NCBI GenBank assembly: GCA_018389105.1
Contig: JACATO010001078.1
Location: forward strand, 1-64,000
Length of the DNA: 64,000 nt
Reading direction: 5' to 3'
From: Nautilus pompilius
Taxonomy: Eukaryota > Mollusca > Cephalopoda > Nautilida > Nautilidae
This document shows, piece by piece, positions 51,072 to 63,464 of this stretch. The stretch's first letter is position 1; every line of letters begins with the position of its first letter. The notes below the pieces were generated by a model that was given only the letters and a program-made list of their open reading frames with translations, did no database searches and had not been told where the DNA came from. Position numbers and translations under genes: made by a program.

Positions 51072-52640
51072 AAACTATTTTAAAAGCAGGGAAATTGTGT
51101 CCGAACACAAGAGAATACAAATCGTCATCATCGGCGAAATATTCCCTGTTTTCTTTCAACACAAAAAAAATTTCACCACCAGCAAAAACAGTGGACCGTG
51201 TCTACAGATCACGTGATACGGGCAAGTAACTGGGCTATTTCCGCTCGCTCCAGTCAGAGTAAAGCTGTTGATGGGCTCACCAACTGTGACATGTATTTCT
51301 AATGTTGTTATTGGGACTATGAGGATCCATGAGGATGGCGAGAAATATCACAGGCACAGAACGAGCAGAACCGTTTAGTCCCAATTACATCTGCATAAGG
51401 ACAAAAACAGACTTCCTACTATGGCAAAATATTCCCCCAAATCCATCATCTCTCTCTCTCTTTTTCTTATTTCCTCAAACCTACTTTCATTTACTAAAAT
51501 CAACAGATGAACAAATTGGGCAACACGACAACTTAACACTGAAGAAAATTTATCTTCACTTCATCTTTCAGAACCTCATCCTGGATCTTTTATGCCACCT
51601 TATCGTTTGTTAAAGCGATTACAGAACTAGAACCATGAATTTCCTGTCCTCTGACATTTGTTTACTTTGGGTGGAAGAAAACCCACCCTGTACCTAATCT
51701 TTCGCCACCCAGAAACTTTACTGAGCAGACAGCAGTTTATTAAAGCAGGTTACCCATCAGGAGCCCAGCTTTGTCAGTTCTCATCCCTCCTCCAGTCATT
51801 CACCTGCTGATCCGCTGCCAAACATTCAACCTAATTGAATTAATTCTAGAAAGAAATCATATTTAGTGGTATTTTCTTTGTCATAGGTCAAAAACACATG
51901 AAATAAGTTACCAGCACAACCTGCGTACAGACAAGTTTAGCAGAGCAGATACATGAACATTCAATCATGGTACTTAATGCTTCATTGATATTCTAACTGC
52001 ATCACACTATTACGGAGTCCAAATCGAACAACTTTTGATATTCTTGCTATTTCGTTCAATTCACATCACGGTCGCTGTTTTCCCAAAGTATATTTCAAAT
52101 GTCGAAACAACACTTTCCAGTATTAATGCTTGCTATAGCTCTCTTCTGTTATGAAAATCAAAAAGAGCCTTGCATGCGTCAGAATTGTGCGAGATGCCAT
52201 TGACCTGTATGGTTTGTACCATACATTTCACACACATTTCACAAGCTACAAAACATATGACCAAAGTTTTTATATGCACTGCATAATTCGTGACTTGCAA
52301 TGTTAGCTATCGATGAGATTAAATAAATATAGTAGTGGCAGATAATCAAATGTAATTTTTTTTAATACTGTCGCCACTTTTACAGTTTCTGAATAGAATA
52401 ATTGGATTATGTTGACAAAATTTCTGATAATCTTAAATGTCCCGATAGGAGGAGATCTGCCACGAGTCAACTAGAAATCAAACGGAGATATTTCATTAGA
52501 CTGTGCAATTGTGAGTAATGGAGTAATATAATTCTCATTATCTGTTATTTTAGTACTATATAAGTTTTTCAAACTAAAACTGGTAATTTAAACAAAATTC
52601 ACATCTTTCCTAATAAAAATCACCCCACAAATCTGAAGAC
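49470..52640. other. Intergenic, no confident gene
   Basis: AT-rich, with an AAT microsatellite near 51.03 kb and scattered copies of the AAGGGAG-type motif. ORFs here are short and lack family motifs. Confidence 0.45.
51027..51069. repeat. (AAT)n microsatellite
   Basis: About 14 uninterrupted AAT units. Confidence 0.96.
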
Positions 52641-52984
52641 CTACAGCTACACAGTCATATTGTTGTCAGACATCTTGGCAGAAAACTGTTACAGTACCGT
52701 GATGTCACGTGACTGTTCCCCACCGATCCTGTATGAGATTTCTGCACTCAGTTATGCACTGATTCAGGGAACTTTAAGTATGGCGATCTTTCAACAGCAT
52801 CAAGTTTTGCTCTATTATTTTTTTTGGGAAAGTGCTGGACTGACGCCGTTGTTGACTGTAGACTGTAGTCTAAAAAGTATGGCGCTCATTTCTCCACGAG
52901 TGAGAGGCATTCTGGGATCTTGTGCGCCAGCTACTGTGGTGGTAATCTGCAGCTTCACGTTTCAAGAGTCAGCCATCAGTTAGG

Positions 52985-53672
52985 ATGGAGCAGCGAGCAA
53001 AGTAAGACCACATGATCTGTAATCGTCTGGTTTTAATAAGATCTCGTCCACAGCGTGGTATAGGTGACGTTTAACTAGAAATAATAAGATCTCCCTTATT
53101 CGTTTAATCTTTTATTGAACATATGGAGCCGAAGGGTTTTTGTCATAAAAATGTCTAAAACATGTAACATCCTTTGTTATGCTGCAGCATTTATAACTTC
53201 TACTGACCTATGAGTTCTCGTGTTAATACCATCACATCTCACTTCAGTAACTGTTTCCTTAGATACACAGGTCTTGCTTGGAAAAATTGATCATCAGTGA
53301 GTAGCAGCATAATATCCACATTACATCTACCAGCATTCTGGAGAAGACAAGTGGATTAGGATAGGTCCTATATCTTTACGTTCTGTATCATTACTTAGTA
53401 ACTTTAACATCCTCTAACCATTCCCTAGTTAATTGTTTATTTATTAAACAACTTAAATAAAGTAGCAGTTTTCCAGTGCAGATTTTTAGCCAATCAAGAT
53501 ACAGAAGTTAATATTTCCAGTCCAGGGAAATAAAAAAAATGTAGATGATCTTAAGCTGGAGCAGAAAGAAAAATTGGTAAGATGGTGGAAGCAAAGTTTG
53601 AAATTTACAGAGCGAACAGCATATAGATTTTGGTACTGAAGAGGAACTGCTCAGTGGAAAGCTCGGAAGAAG
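52985..53672 (+). CDS. Putative small Trp-rich gene, two exons, unrecognised
   Basis: Exon 1 (52985-53001) reads ATG GAG CAG CGA GCA AA followed by a GTAAGA donor (MEQRA, phase 2). Exon 2 (53526-53672) follows TTCCAGTCCAG. It reads KKNVDDLKLEQKEKL, VRWWKQSLKFTERTAYRFWY, then RGTAQWKARKK and a GTAAAC donor. The two join as MEQRAKEIKKNVDD only if one A is added to an eight-A run at the start of exon 2, and a TGA sits after RFWY. The composition (Trp, Tyr, Arg, Lys; amphipathic) looks like real protein, but I recognise no family. The upstream 52660-52980 region has GTCACGTGAC and TATGGCGCTC and could be the promoter. A later stretch at 54856-55008 might be a further exon. Confidence 0.38.
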
Positions 53673-53894
53673 GTAAACAACTTATCATCATAATTATACA
53701 GCTGGTCTTGTGGGCAGAGAATGTGGAACCTGCCTTTCGTGATTCGCTGAAATTACTGTTTAGATTATTGAAATAATAACCAATAATTTACTGATGAAAC
53801 ATAACAATAGTAATACATTTTAGTTCTTTATTTTCAAAAAAATTATTATAATTTTAAAGAACCTTTCATTAATTTTCTCATGTTTGTTCTAAAT

Positions 53895-54180
53895 GTGTAT
53901 TTATAAATAATAATAGCAATAACATTATTATTTATATCGTTCCGTAGACCAATTCAGGTTTTACCTGACGCCAAGAAGCGCCGCAGCTTTTTGTGTTGAC
54001 CTGGCTGTACCTTCAGTCACCAGTCTGGTGATGTAAACACGTGGGGCTGGAACAGCATACGGATTTGTCGTCGCAATCAGGAAGGAAGGAACTAACTCGG
54101 TGTCACAGCACCTGTAGCCGAACCTGTGCTGTGTAACACAGATTGGATGGGTAATGAGGGCACCCCCAGGTGGCATGGAA
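53895..54180 (-). repeat. SINE-like element
   Basis: On the minus strand a B-box-like GGTTCGGCTAC lies near 54120. The element ends in GGAACGATATAAATAATAAT followed by AT-rich ATT/AAT repeats, a 3' tail style common to SINEs that share LINE-type tails. An open frame of 71 codons (53961-54176, minus) runs through it and is most likely incidental. GC is above the surroundings and the boundaries are sharp. No target duplication was established. Confidence 0.45.
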
Positions 54181-54855
54181 ATGATTAAACAAAAGGTACA
54201 ACAAATGGCTTAATTCTCTCCTGAAAAGTTTGAATCTAAAGTGACTTTTCCTGAATATCTTTAGTATATTTTGCTAAATGTGATTTCCTGTAAAACTATT
54301 AGGTAGGCCTAGTAATTATGGATACATTACTTAATTTTAGCTAATTTATAAGGATTAAAAAGTGTTTTTCTGTACGAACTGACCGGAAGCCGTGATAACA
54401 CGAACTACTCCAGTCCTAAAAATGTGCGCTCATCTAGATCAGCTTTCATCTGAAATAAAACAATAAAGAAACAAAAATTTACTTCTCTAATTTAATTTGT
54501 AGGTAAAATTACTGATGATGCATATGAGATCAGCAGTATGGCTTTATTACATGACATTCATTATGATAATATGATGCTGCTGAAAACACTAAACATTTTA
54601 AAACTGTAGTAACCTTTACGATTAGCAGGGATGTAATGTATGTGAGCATGGTATGTGTTTAGGTGAGTGGCCCCGCACAGTTGGAGGACCCATGTAATCT
54701 TCCAAAGGGCAGCCACCGGAAATGGAAGATGATTTCTGATTATAATTGGGGATTTTGCATCCTGCTCGTATTGCACACACTGCGGCGGGTCTGGATTGGA
54801 ATACATCTTCAATCCTGCTTAATCTGATTGTAAGACAAATCCAGACAATAAGAAA

Positions 54856-55008
54856 ATGGAATTCGACCAGAAAGAGAACTCTGCCTCTACCACAGAGTTT
54901 ATCCCGAGAAATTCTCCTCCGGCTGATTCCAGTCTTTACTCGAGCAATCGGTTCCCAGCGAAACAGGTTGCACCGGTTAACGACTTTTCTCTGTACAAAG
55001 GAGACTGA
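54856..55008 (+). CDS. Short protein-like ORF, unrecognised
   Basis: Fifty codons from ATG at 54856 to TGA at 55006-55008: MEFDQKENSASTTEFIPRNS, PPADSSLYSSNRFPAKQVAP, then VNDFSLYKGD. The Ser/Pro/Asn-rich composition is typical of a disordered coding exon. A CAG at 54842-54844 could be an acceptor, with the frame open from there. The segment TTEFIPRNS is loosely like a PAM2 motif (..A..F.P) but lacks the leading Leu-Asn, so I do not claim it. It could be a further exon of the putative gene at 52985. Confidence 0.28.
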   Translation: MEFDQKENSASTTEFIPRNSPPADSSLYSSNRFPAKQVAPVNDFSLYKGD

Positions 55009-55816
55009 AACTGTTTGTGAATATAACGAAAACTCTCTGCTTTAGATTTAGGCCGCCATCGTGACGCATTGAAGCCCCTTGAGAAAATGGTTTTCAATAT
55101 GATTTTTCTTTCGACAAAATAATGAAAATCTGTGCTCACCCTAAATGTTAAGGGAGGTAAAGAGAGCTTAATAGTTTTATCTAGTGTTTGTACGGCGTCG
55201 ATAAGAATACGCCATCGGATTTATGTTCTCCTACAGAATATAGAAAACCATCCACAAGGGATTCTTTTCTTCACACTGAAGACTATTCAAAATGTAGATG
55301 TCTTATCTTTGTATAATTGTTTTTATATCTGTTTTCTTTCCACAACTACATACACCAAACGAATATCTTTCACAGGCAAATATAAAGGTACACCAGCCTT
55401 AAAGAAAGGAATTCATTCTGTACGCCTAAATAAAGAGGTGGGTTCTGGCACCAGTGACTAGACCAATTTAGGAGTGTTTCCTTTGACAGAACACTTAAAT
55501 TGTCTGGTGCTTTTGTTAAGAATAATATAACAGTGCATGAGTGATACTGGTGAATCCATCAGATGTCTGGAATAAAGAGAATTATGATAGTTTAAATCAT
55601 GGCCACAAATTGGAATTTTATTTTATTTGCAGGCTATTGATGCTTTAGTTGCATAATTCAAATATTTTTTAAAAAATATTTCAGAGTATAAACCCATATA
55701 TAGAAGCTTTTAACAGTTGATGGTGGTGGTTTAATATGTAGTTATTGTTGTATTTGATCTTTCATAACAAATGCTGACCAGATGTGAAATCTGGAAACCA
55801 TGTGTGGTGAGAGGTG

Positions 55817-55858
55817 TCTCTCTCTCTCTCTCACTCACACACACACACACACACACAT
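55817..55858. repeat. (TC)n(AC)n compound microsatellite
   Basis: A TC run (55817-55832) passes directly into an AC run (55833-55858). Confidence 0.95.
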
Positions 55859-55989
55859 GCAAGACATTCAAAATTATGAGTCTACAATATGAAAATATGT
55901 TATCTGCTTTCCAAACATGTTATTGTTGATTAAAAATGCATTAGTACTAAAAGAAAAAAATAAGATGAACCATGTGTCAAAACATTTAA

Positions 55990-56800
55990 ACCTTTAACTA
56001 TGATTTTGTTATCACATTGAGCCTCTTACATCAAAATAGCCATCTTTCTTGTGAAAACTTTTCAAACTTGTTTGGTAAGTAACCTGCATTCCTCTTGCAA
56101 GTCTTTCCATAGCTGACTGACATTGGTTGCACCTTGATCCTTGATTGTTTGTTCAATACAGTTCATCCCACAAAAATTCAATGGGGTTCAAATATGGAAA
56201 TTTTAGGGGGCACAAACCATAGTTTTAAGAAGTCTTTCTAATTTTCTAGCAAGATATTGAGGCAACTGCAACAAATCTTAACATTTGGCTACCTTTGTGA
56301 CTGACAAAATCATATGGTCTTTTGTTATCAACAACCCGTAAATTGTTATTCCTAAATGCTCAAGTTTGATGGACTTTCTCTTCCAATTTTGAGATATTTC
56401 TATATGAATCTTCCAGTATTATACTATTTCCACTGATAAGTGTTTCTCCACTCTGTGGCCTCATGGTGAAGTGTAAAATGCAGTCACTTTCTCCTGCAGT
56501 TGTTTAGAATTTAGTGCATAATTGCTACCATTACAGTAGCACAATATTGTCTTGATATTGCAAAGATTCTTCAATCTTTGTCATTTTGTGTCATGAGAGC
56601 CCATGGGGCTTGAGTGAAAGTGCAGACAAACCAATAAAGATAAAATTCTATTATTCAAAACCTTAACACTTTTTCAGCTAAACTGAAATAAGAATTGAAA
56701 CATCAGTACATGCCATCACCCACCCCAAGTGGGCTGTTCAGGAGGACATCACAGGTGGGACAAAAATGTAAATGTTCTTGTTTAATTAAAATATTAACAG
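55990..56800 (-). mobile_element. Tc1-like transposase remnant
   Basis: On the minus strand near 56210 the string KFPYLNPIEFLWDELY matches the SPDLNPIENLWDEL signature around the last catalytic acidic residue of Tc1-like transposases. It is followed, one frame over, by IEQTIKDQGATNVSQLWKDL, the usual C-terminal helix region. Upstream fragments (DNKRPYDFVSH near 56320) are only compatible. Termini were not found, so the limits are rough. Several stops and frame changes make it inactive. Confidence 0.55.
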
Positions 56801-59800
56801 CAACATTATGAATGGATTAAATTCATAGTTGATTGATGGACTGAGAATTTAAATCACTATTGAACATTCTGTTAGTATATCCTGGAATATACAAACTGAC
56901 CCCTTGAATTTATGTTGATCAGGTAATTTCTGCATGATACATTCCCAGCCAATATATATAATGTTTGTGTCTTATTCAAAACAAAGTAGGAACTGCTATC
57001 AAGCGTCTAGGAAAACCATCCACTTACTTGGTTCTCATACACAAATTTTGACATCAAACAGAACTTTCCCCTGTTCTGATATTGACTTGTAGGTGAATAA
57101 GGCACAAGTTTCTTGATGTCCTGTTCCACCACCAAATATGCTTGCACATTATGATCTGTAAAGTCAGACGGGGCACTTTCTAATGCTGTGTCTTTTCTCC
57201 CCGTCTTATTTAGTACAATGCTGCATTTTTATCAATTTGGCAAAGTGCATTTGATGCCTTGCCTGACAGTAAGTGAGGAACTGAGCATGAATTCAGCAAA
57301 GGTGTGCTTTTAGTGGAACTAATTCTTCCAGCTTCTTTGCAAACTCAGCTAGTGTAGATGAATCATCATTTTGCATGAGAATATAGTTGCCTTGACCTAG
57401 GGTTATATTTGTATAGTATGCTGAGGTCACACTAATGTATTATCAGTTCTTTTCAGACAAACTATAGTTTCTTAGTGCCTTATTCTTTTGTAAAAATTTA
57501 TTTGTACCTTCAACTTATCAATCTCTCTTCTTCCTTGCGCATTGGCTGCTTGCCTGATTTTGTTGTCACCTTTGATAGTCCATTTCCTTTATGTTCCTTT
57601 TTCTTGCTATGTTCTTTTCATCCTAATTTAATTTCTGAACTTTCTCATTTAGCATATCTTAGTATCTCCTTGGCCAAAAGCTCTTTGTGGGCCTTCTCAC
57701 CTTGTCCCTTAATGTTCTCTTTTTGGAGCCCACCTTGGCGTGGAAGGCTCATAAAGTGAATCACATGGCACCAGAAGTTTATTCTTAAGTAACATGCCAT
57801 AAAAATTGTAATTAGGTCAGTACAAAATGGCAGCTCAGTCCTTTTGTTCTTAAAGGCTACAAGTACCAGTACCAGTTTAACTAGAACTCTGTTTGCAATT
57901 TAAAATAAGTACAAAGCCCTCATTGATAAGATACCATTTGCATAATTTTAAACTTTGCTGCAGGAAAATAAGAATGTGAAATAAAGAGCCTGTTTTGCTG
58001 ATATTTTAGTGAATGACTATCATAGTAAACAATATTTTGCACCATTATAGAACAAAAGCCATGACTTTAGCTCTTTGCTACAACACTTTGACATCATGGG
58101 TGGGCAGTATGTGTCAAAATCTGGATGTTATGATATTTGGCAGTGATCAAAATGAAAATGCAACAATCAGAAAAGGGTAATGAATGTCACCTTTTACGTA
58201 TCTCCTGGTGAATGAAGAAGAAAGTGTTTTGAGATAAAAATTTTCACCAGTCCACAAAAGAAAATTAATAGAAGAAAATCAAATTAGCACAATAACATCA
58301 TGCATTCAGTTAGAACTAAAGGTTAAATTGTAGAAATAACTTGCTGTGTTCATAATTATGCAAAAAGCTTGAATTGATAGCAACATCGCAATTAATGGTC
58401 TAGATATTCTGATACATGATTTATCAGATTAAAATTTTTTATATGGGATAAAGCATCCTCATCAGTGACTGTTCAAACAAGAAAAACACCCACAAATCCT
58501 ATAAAGATTGCTTTAGTTTAATTGTAAGACACTCTTAACTGCTGAACTGTTTTATAACATTTATTATCATTCTATTTTCTACAAAAGTGAGTTTGTTTGT
58601 TTTGTTTTGTGAAATATTGACTTTTAAAACTTTTTCAGAATAAACCAATCTTACCACAGTAGTTTGCTTTAAAATGACAAGTATACAAATTTGTGGGTTT
58701 GGTCCAGGAAAAACTGTTAGCATATTATCCTATCAGAGCAAAAACATTTGTTTATGTATTTTGTACTACATTTTTGTGATTTTGTTATCTTGCAATATAT
58801 CAGAAGTTACAATGTAATGTTTAATAAATAAAAATTATTATTCCCACTGGTTGGCTTTAACTCTTTCAATCCAGATTTTTAAGAAACTGTATAACCTCTA
58901 GGACAAAGGTTGTCAACTTTTTTGTGCCATGAGCTACTTTCTGTTCAGAAGCTATTTACCGATCTACTTACAACTTAGGATGCAGAAAAGGTACAAATTA
59001 ACACACACAAAACACATATAATAAAAACAACACAATCAAATAACGTATTAACACCAAATTTAGTATAAACTCGTAAAACTGATGAGATGTCTAACTCTTG
59101 ATTCTGATGTCAGTCTGGATAAGTTAGGTAAGTAGGACATCACAGCCAGCCTGATGCAGTCATCAAAGTGCAGATGTCATTCTTGCGTGATATTTTCATT
59201 TTATGAACTTCCTGTCAGAAAACAATGATCTGTATAAGTATGTTGAACCAAATGATGCTTTTATTCTCATGGCAAAATTCTTTAGGATTTGGTATTTAAC
59301 TTTGTCAAAAAGAGTCCAAAAGTCTTCATCTGAAGATCTGCATTTCAGTCAGATATTATTTTCATTTGAAGCAGTTTTCTATACTTTGATGTCCACCACA
59401 GGAAATGGAACTGAAAGTTAGTGTACAACCTGCTAAATATTCTTAAAATCTGTTGAAAGTTATAGTATTTCTTTGTTTATTACATAAAATCAGTCGTGTC
59501 TGGTGTCTCTTGCGCTGTACCAGATATAAAACCATCAATAACAATGGAAAGTAAAATACTGTATCAGTTTAAAAAACAATAAATACTGAATTATCTCCCC
59601 TGAAATAATTTACAGTTCTTCTTCAAAAGCAAATACCCATCTGAGTTCTGAATAGCGACATCAACACCCATCCACTACCGCTGATTATTACTCCGTTTTT
59701 AGCATGGTTTTCTCAAAATAAAAAAAACAATTGTGCAGAGTTAATCAAAACCTCTGATCTACCAGTGGGGTGACCCTTCGGTTAACTTTATTGACAATTT

Positions 59801-61480
59801 AAAAAATAAGCTGTGTGTCTTGTATAGTTAGATGACTTTCACTGCAGAATTAAGTGTAACGATTCTATTTATGAAGCACGTTCAGGTTTCTGTTTGTCTG
59901 GCAGAAAATGTCTGTCAATGCCAGAATCAAAATCATTTAACACGCTGACCATGATTTCTGAAAATGATTTTCATTTTAAAGCAAAACAAAAAATTTTAAA
60001 ATTTACTTTCAGTTTAATATCTACACCAATGTACAGGTACTATTTAGTGCAACTGACAACCGATAACCATATAATCATATATTAAATAAAAAGTTATAAT
60101 TCTTTAAATTTTCTTCACACAATGAATCTACTCCTTTGGAATATAAGGGGATTGATTTTCAATTATAATGGAAATTGTTTTATTTCCTATTTAATTACTA
60201 AAGTAAAATTTGAAATATTCTTTGTCTGGTGAGAAATGTGCCAAAAGTTGACCAGAGTTCAATGTTGCATTACATGGCAGCCTGTAAAATTGGAAAGTCC
60301 ATTTGAAGGTTTTGTCACAGTAACATCTGGATTCCAAGTATACGGGTATTGGGGAATTCCATCCAGGCTTTGGAACCAAAGCCAAAAGCAATGTTAAAGA
60401 ACTTAATCCATTACAGATACCAGATGAAACAAGTATCCAACTGAATTGATCCTGCATCTAATATTTGTTGCCAAAGAAAATTTTCAATCCAATTTGTATT
60501 TGAAGGAAAAATCCACTCAAGATAAACCTGTGGTGGCAAAATGATGTTCTTGCCCAGGTACCAATGCAACTACTGCTATAGTTGAAGTTTTCTTAACAGT
60601 TAACTTGCCAGACCCAAAGGTAGATAGAGACCAGTTTTAACAAAATCAGCCAACCCTTTCAGGACTGACTGTAAATGTTGATTCACCAGTTTAAGTCGAG
60701 CACGTGATCACCATGAGAAAATCCAGCCCAGTGCCATGTGAGGTACACAATCTATTGCCCTTTTTCTTCTTTTAAAGATTTCAGTTGTAATTTCTATAAT
60801 CACAACTTGATACTTGTTTGATTTTAGGCTGCTAATACAATGTTTTATTTTAGTATAGACAGCTGAGCATTTAAATAATTTTTTCATTGTAGAGATAATT
60901 AAATATTGTTTTTTTTTTCTTTTAAGGAAGTTTATTAGCCTGAATACTGCATTAATAGATTGTTGAACAATTTTTTTTCTGATAAATCAGATAGATGTGC
61001 CAGTGTAATGTTACTAAATTGTTTTGAGATTTGGCAGATTGAAATTCAAAGGAATATGGTTATCTCCACAGCATTGCAAATTAAAGGGATTTTTTTTTTA
61101 AAAAAGAAGGTTGCTTGCTTGCTCTCTGTACTTTAATATGACACAGCGAATATTATATCTAATCTGCACTCTGTATAAAACGTCTGAGGTAATCTTGTAA
61201 AATATTAGACAAGAACCTAAGGTATAATACAAGTTAATGTAAATAAAATGTTTAATACAATGAAAAATTTATGCTTTTTCTTTAGTTAATTAAATTAGTG
61301 TTTGTTTGATTTTGTGTACAGGAAATAATGACGAAGTCACACACAAGTTTTCAATTCCAAACAAAAAATAGGCTAAGCATCGTATATGCATTTGAATCAT
61401 GGTTCAACTGTCTGCTTTTATTGAAAGGCTACATAAAATGAGAAGGCAGTTATTTGTTTTAGCTAACATCGTAGATTCTG
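56800..61480. other. Intergenic, no confident gene
   Basis: AT-rich. Minus-strand fragments near 57130-57200 (SAPSDFTDHNVQAYLVVEQ) and 60190-60460 (ORF of 88 codons) look somewhat protein-like but match no family I know. Remaining THOC3 C-terminal exons were looked for here and not recognised. Confidence 0.4.
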
Positions 61481-61490
61481 TTTCACCCAC

Positions 61491-63464
61491 CTTGCAGATG
61501 TTCTCACACAGACCAGCTCTTCAACACTCCACAGACTGACCAGAGCATCTTCACTACCTGTTGGATCAAATTCTATGCAGATGCAGTTGGCTGGGTGAGC
61601 ATTGAGAACATGCTGCTGCAGTTTGAGGTCTGGGTAGCCAAGAAGAAAAAAAGATCTCTCTAATTGGTAAAACTGTCAAGTCAAACACTATAGCATAAAA
61701 CAAGCTCAGATCAAAATCAAAACTAAAACAAAACAATGGTTTCTTTCAGGCTGAATACAATTAATTCTTCAAATGTTTAACTTGGAATTTGTAGCCAGAC
61801 AGTGCAACTACAGTGTGCATATACAGAAGGTGGAGATGATATATAATAACAATTGTACATAATAAAAAGCATGTAAAAATTTGAACTTACCTCAAAATAT
61901 GTATACTCCCCTGACCGCTAGTCAAGAAAAAAGGAGGTCACCTTCATTATTCCAAGAAATTTCATTCACCTCAAACTTAAACTCCTCTTCTGCACGTGAT
62001 CGGTGTGTCCTGGCATCAATGAATGTGACTAAATCATCCTTGTTGCCACCAGGAGACCAACATATATTGATATTCTCTCCTGCAGTTACAAGAAAATTGT
62101 TCCGTTAAGAAAGAAATTTTTATTTGGGCTACAAGTTACTTTTGTCAATTATAAAATAATATTGAAACTTTGTGTGTCTGTGTTTTCAAAATACATTTAA
62201 CAGATGGCACAACAAAGTCTTCATTATCTATGTGCTTCCAAATTATCCAAATAGGAATAGTTTTTACTGTGCAATTTGTTTTGCTTTTTAAAACTACATA
62301 AGGCAGCAAAATACCTTCTTAATATGGAGCAACAAAGCTAAAAGAACATTTTAAATTTATATCATGCACCAAAATGTAAATTTGTAATATACTAAGTCAT
62401 TTAAATTTGTTTTGTATCAAAATATTATAATATAATTTCCATACACAAGACCAAAATTTCTCTTTAGAGTTTCTATGCTCAAAACTATTTTTAACCAAAA
62501 AATTCACTAATTTCTAAATGCTTACTATGTTATCAAAAGAAACTCCTGTTGATTATTGGCCGGATCACTAGAGTACACCTTTGCTAATCGACATTAATGA
62601 TACCTTTTAAGAATAGCCGAAAACAATATTCAATAAGCTCCAGGAAACAGTTTTCTAATGGTTGCTCTAGTGACGGCATTTCCAAAATCATTGGTATTCA
62701 CTGGTCTAAATGATTGATGATTAGGAAGAGAGTCACATAATCTCAACTGATATTCACTACAATGATCTTAAAGATGATGAAAAAGCACAAGAAAATCATG
62801 ATTTTCTTCTTCGTCATGATTATAGTGAACACAAAACACTAAGACAATATGCATACTATGTCATTATGATACATTGATGTGAATAAGCTTAACTGGAAGT
62901 TAATTAAATAGGATATCAATCTTTTTTCCTTTAAATTTTTAAATTAAGTAATGAAAAATTTTATACAACTCATTTTTTGGAGCAAATGTTATCATTTTTA
63001 CTGACTTAAGGCGATTCAAAACAAATAGCAAAGATCTTGTTTTTCTTGCACAACAAAACCTGAGTATATTTTAAATCGGTTCCAAAGAATTTTTATCTAT
63101 ATAGTTTTAATTTAGTTGACACATTACACAACAAATTTATTTCATATTATCAAACAAAAAAAAATAATTTTAATGTCAAAATATACAATGTATTAACCCT
63201 TTCAGTGTGGTAGTCAACTATAGTCGATGAAATCTTTATTTATATCAACCTTTAATTGAAATCCACAGTGAAAGGGTTAACAAATATCCATAAATAAATT
63301 CCGTTACATCTCGTGTTAACAGTGGCAACAGACTCGTTTGTTCTTGCATCCCGTATTCGGACAGTTTTATCACCACTAGCTGTTACTAGGTGCTCTGGGT
63401 TAGTAGGATGCCAACATAGCTCATCTACGCTATCACCTTTCCCCCGAAACGTGTAATCCTCGTT
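61491..63464 (-). pseudogene. THOC3: THOC3-like WD40 gene, three exons, damaged
   Basis: The gene continues upstream beyond the window. Exon A (63464-63308) has GDSVDELCWHPTNPEHLVTA, SGDKTVRIRDARTNESVATV. Exon B (62079-61890) has GENINICWSPGGNKDDLVTF, IDARTHRSRAEEEFKFEVNE and ISWNNEGDLLF, donor GAG/GTAAG. Exon C (about 61638-61491) has NAHPANCICIEFDPTG and EDALVSLWSVEELVCVR, donor AAG/GTGGGT. The order and wording match THO complex subunit 3, a WD40 protein of the nuclear TREX mRNA-export complex. Oddities: the WD Trp of exon A is Arg (RIRD for RIWD), and joining A to B at the best sites makes TGA where Gly is expected. Exon B has lost one base in a T run after DLLF. Exon C's acceptor reads TTCTTG instead of AG. 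Two six-residue segments are missing (after CWSP and after FDPTG). Later exons were not found. Probably a decayed paralogue. Confidence 0.82.
63193..63280. mobile_element. piggyBac-type MITE, 88 bp
   Basis: TTAA at both outer edges (63193-63196, 63277-63280) encloses CCCTTTCAGTGTGG and its inverted partner CCACAGTGAAAGGG (13 of 14 positions pair). TTAA targets with CCCTTT ends are the piggyBac signature. It is non-coding and lies in the THOC3-like intron, 27 bases beyond the exon A donor. Confidence 0.75.

Noticed and set aside
58900-59790. Hint of hAT-like ends (AAAGGTTGTCAACTTTTTTGTG and GATCTACCAGTGGGG)
   Set aside because: The two ends do not form a convincing inverted repeat and no 8-bp duplication was found.
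60191-60457. 88-codon minus-strand ORF as a further THOC3 exon
   Set aside because: None of the expected THOC3 C-terminal motifs appear in any frame.
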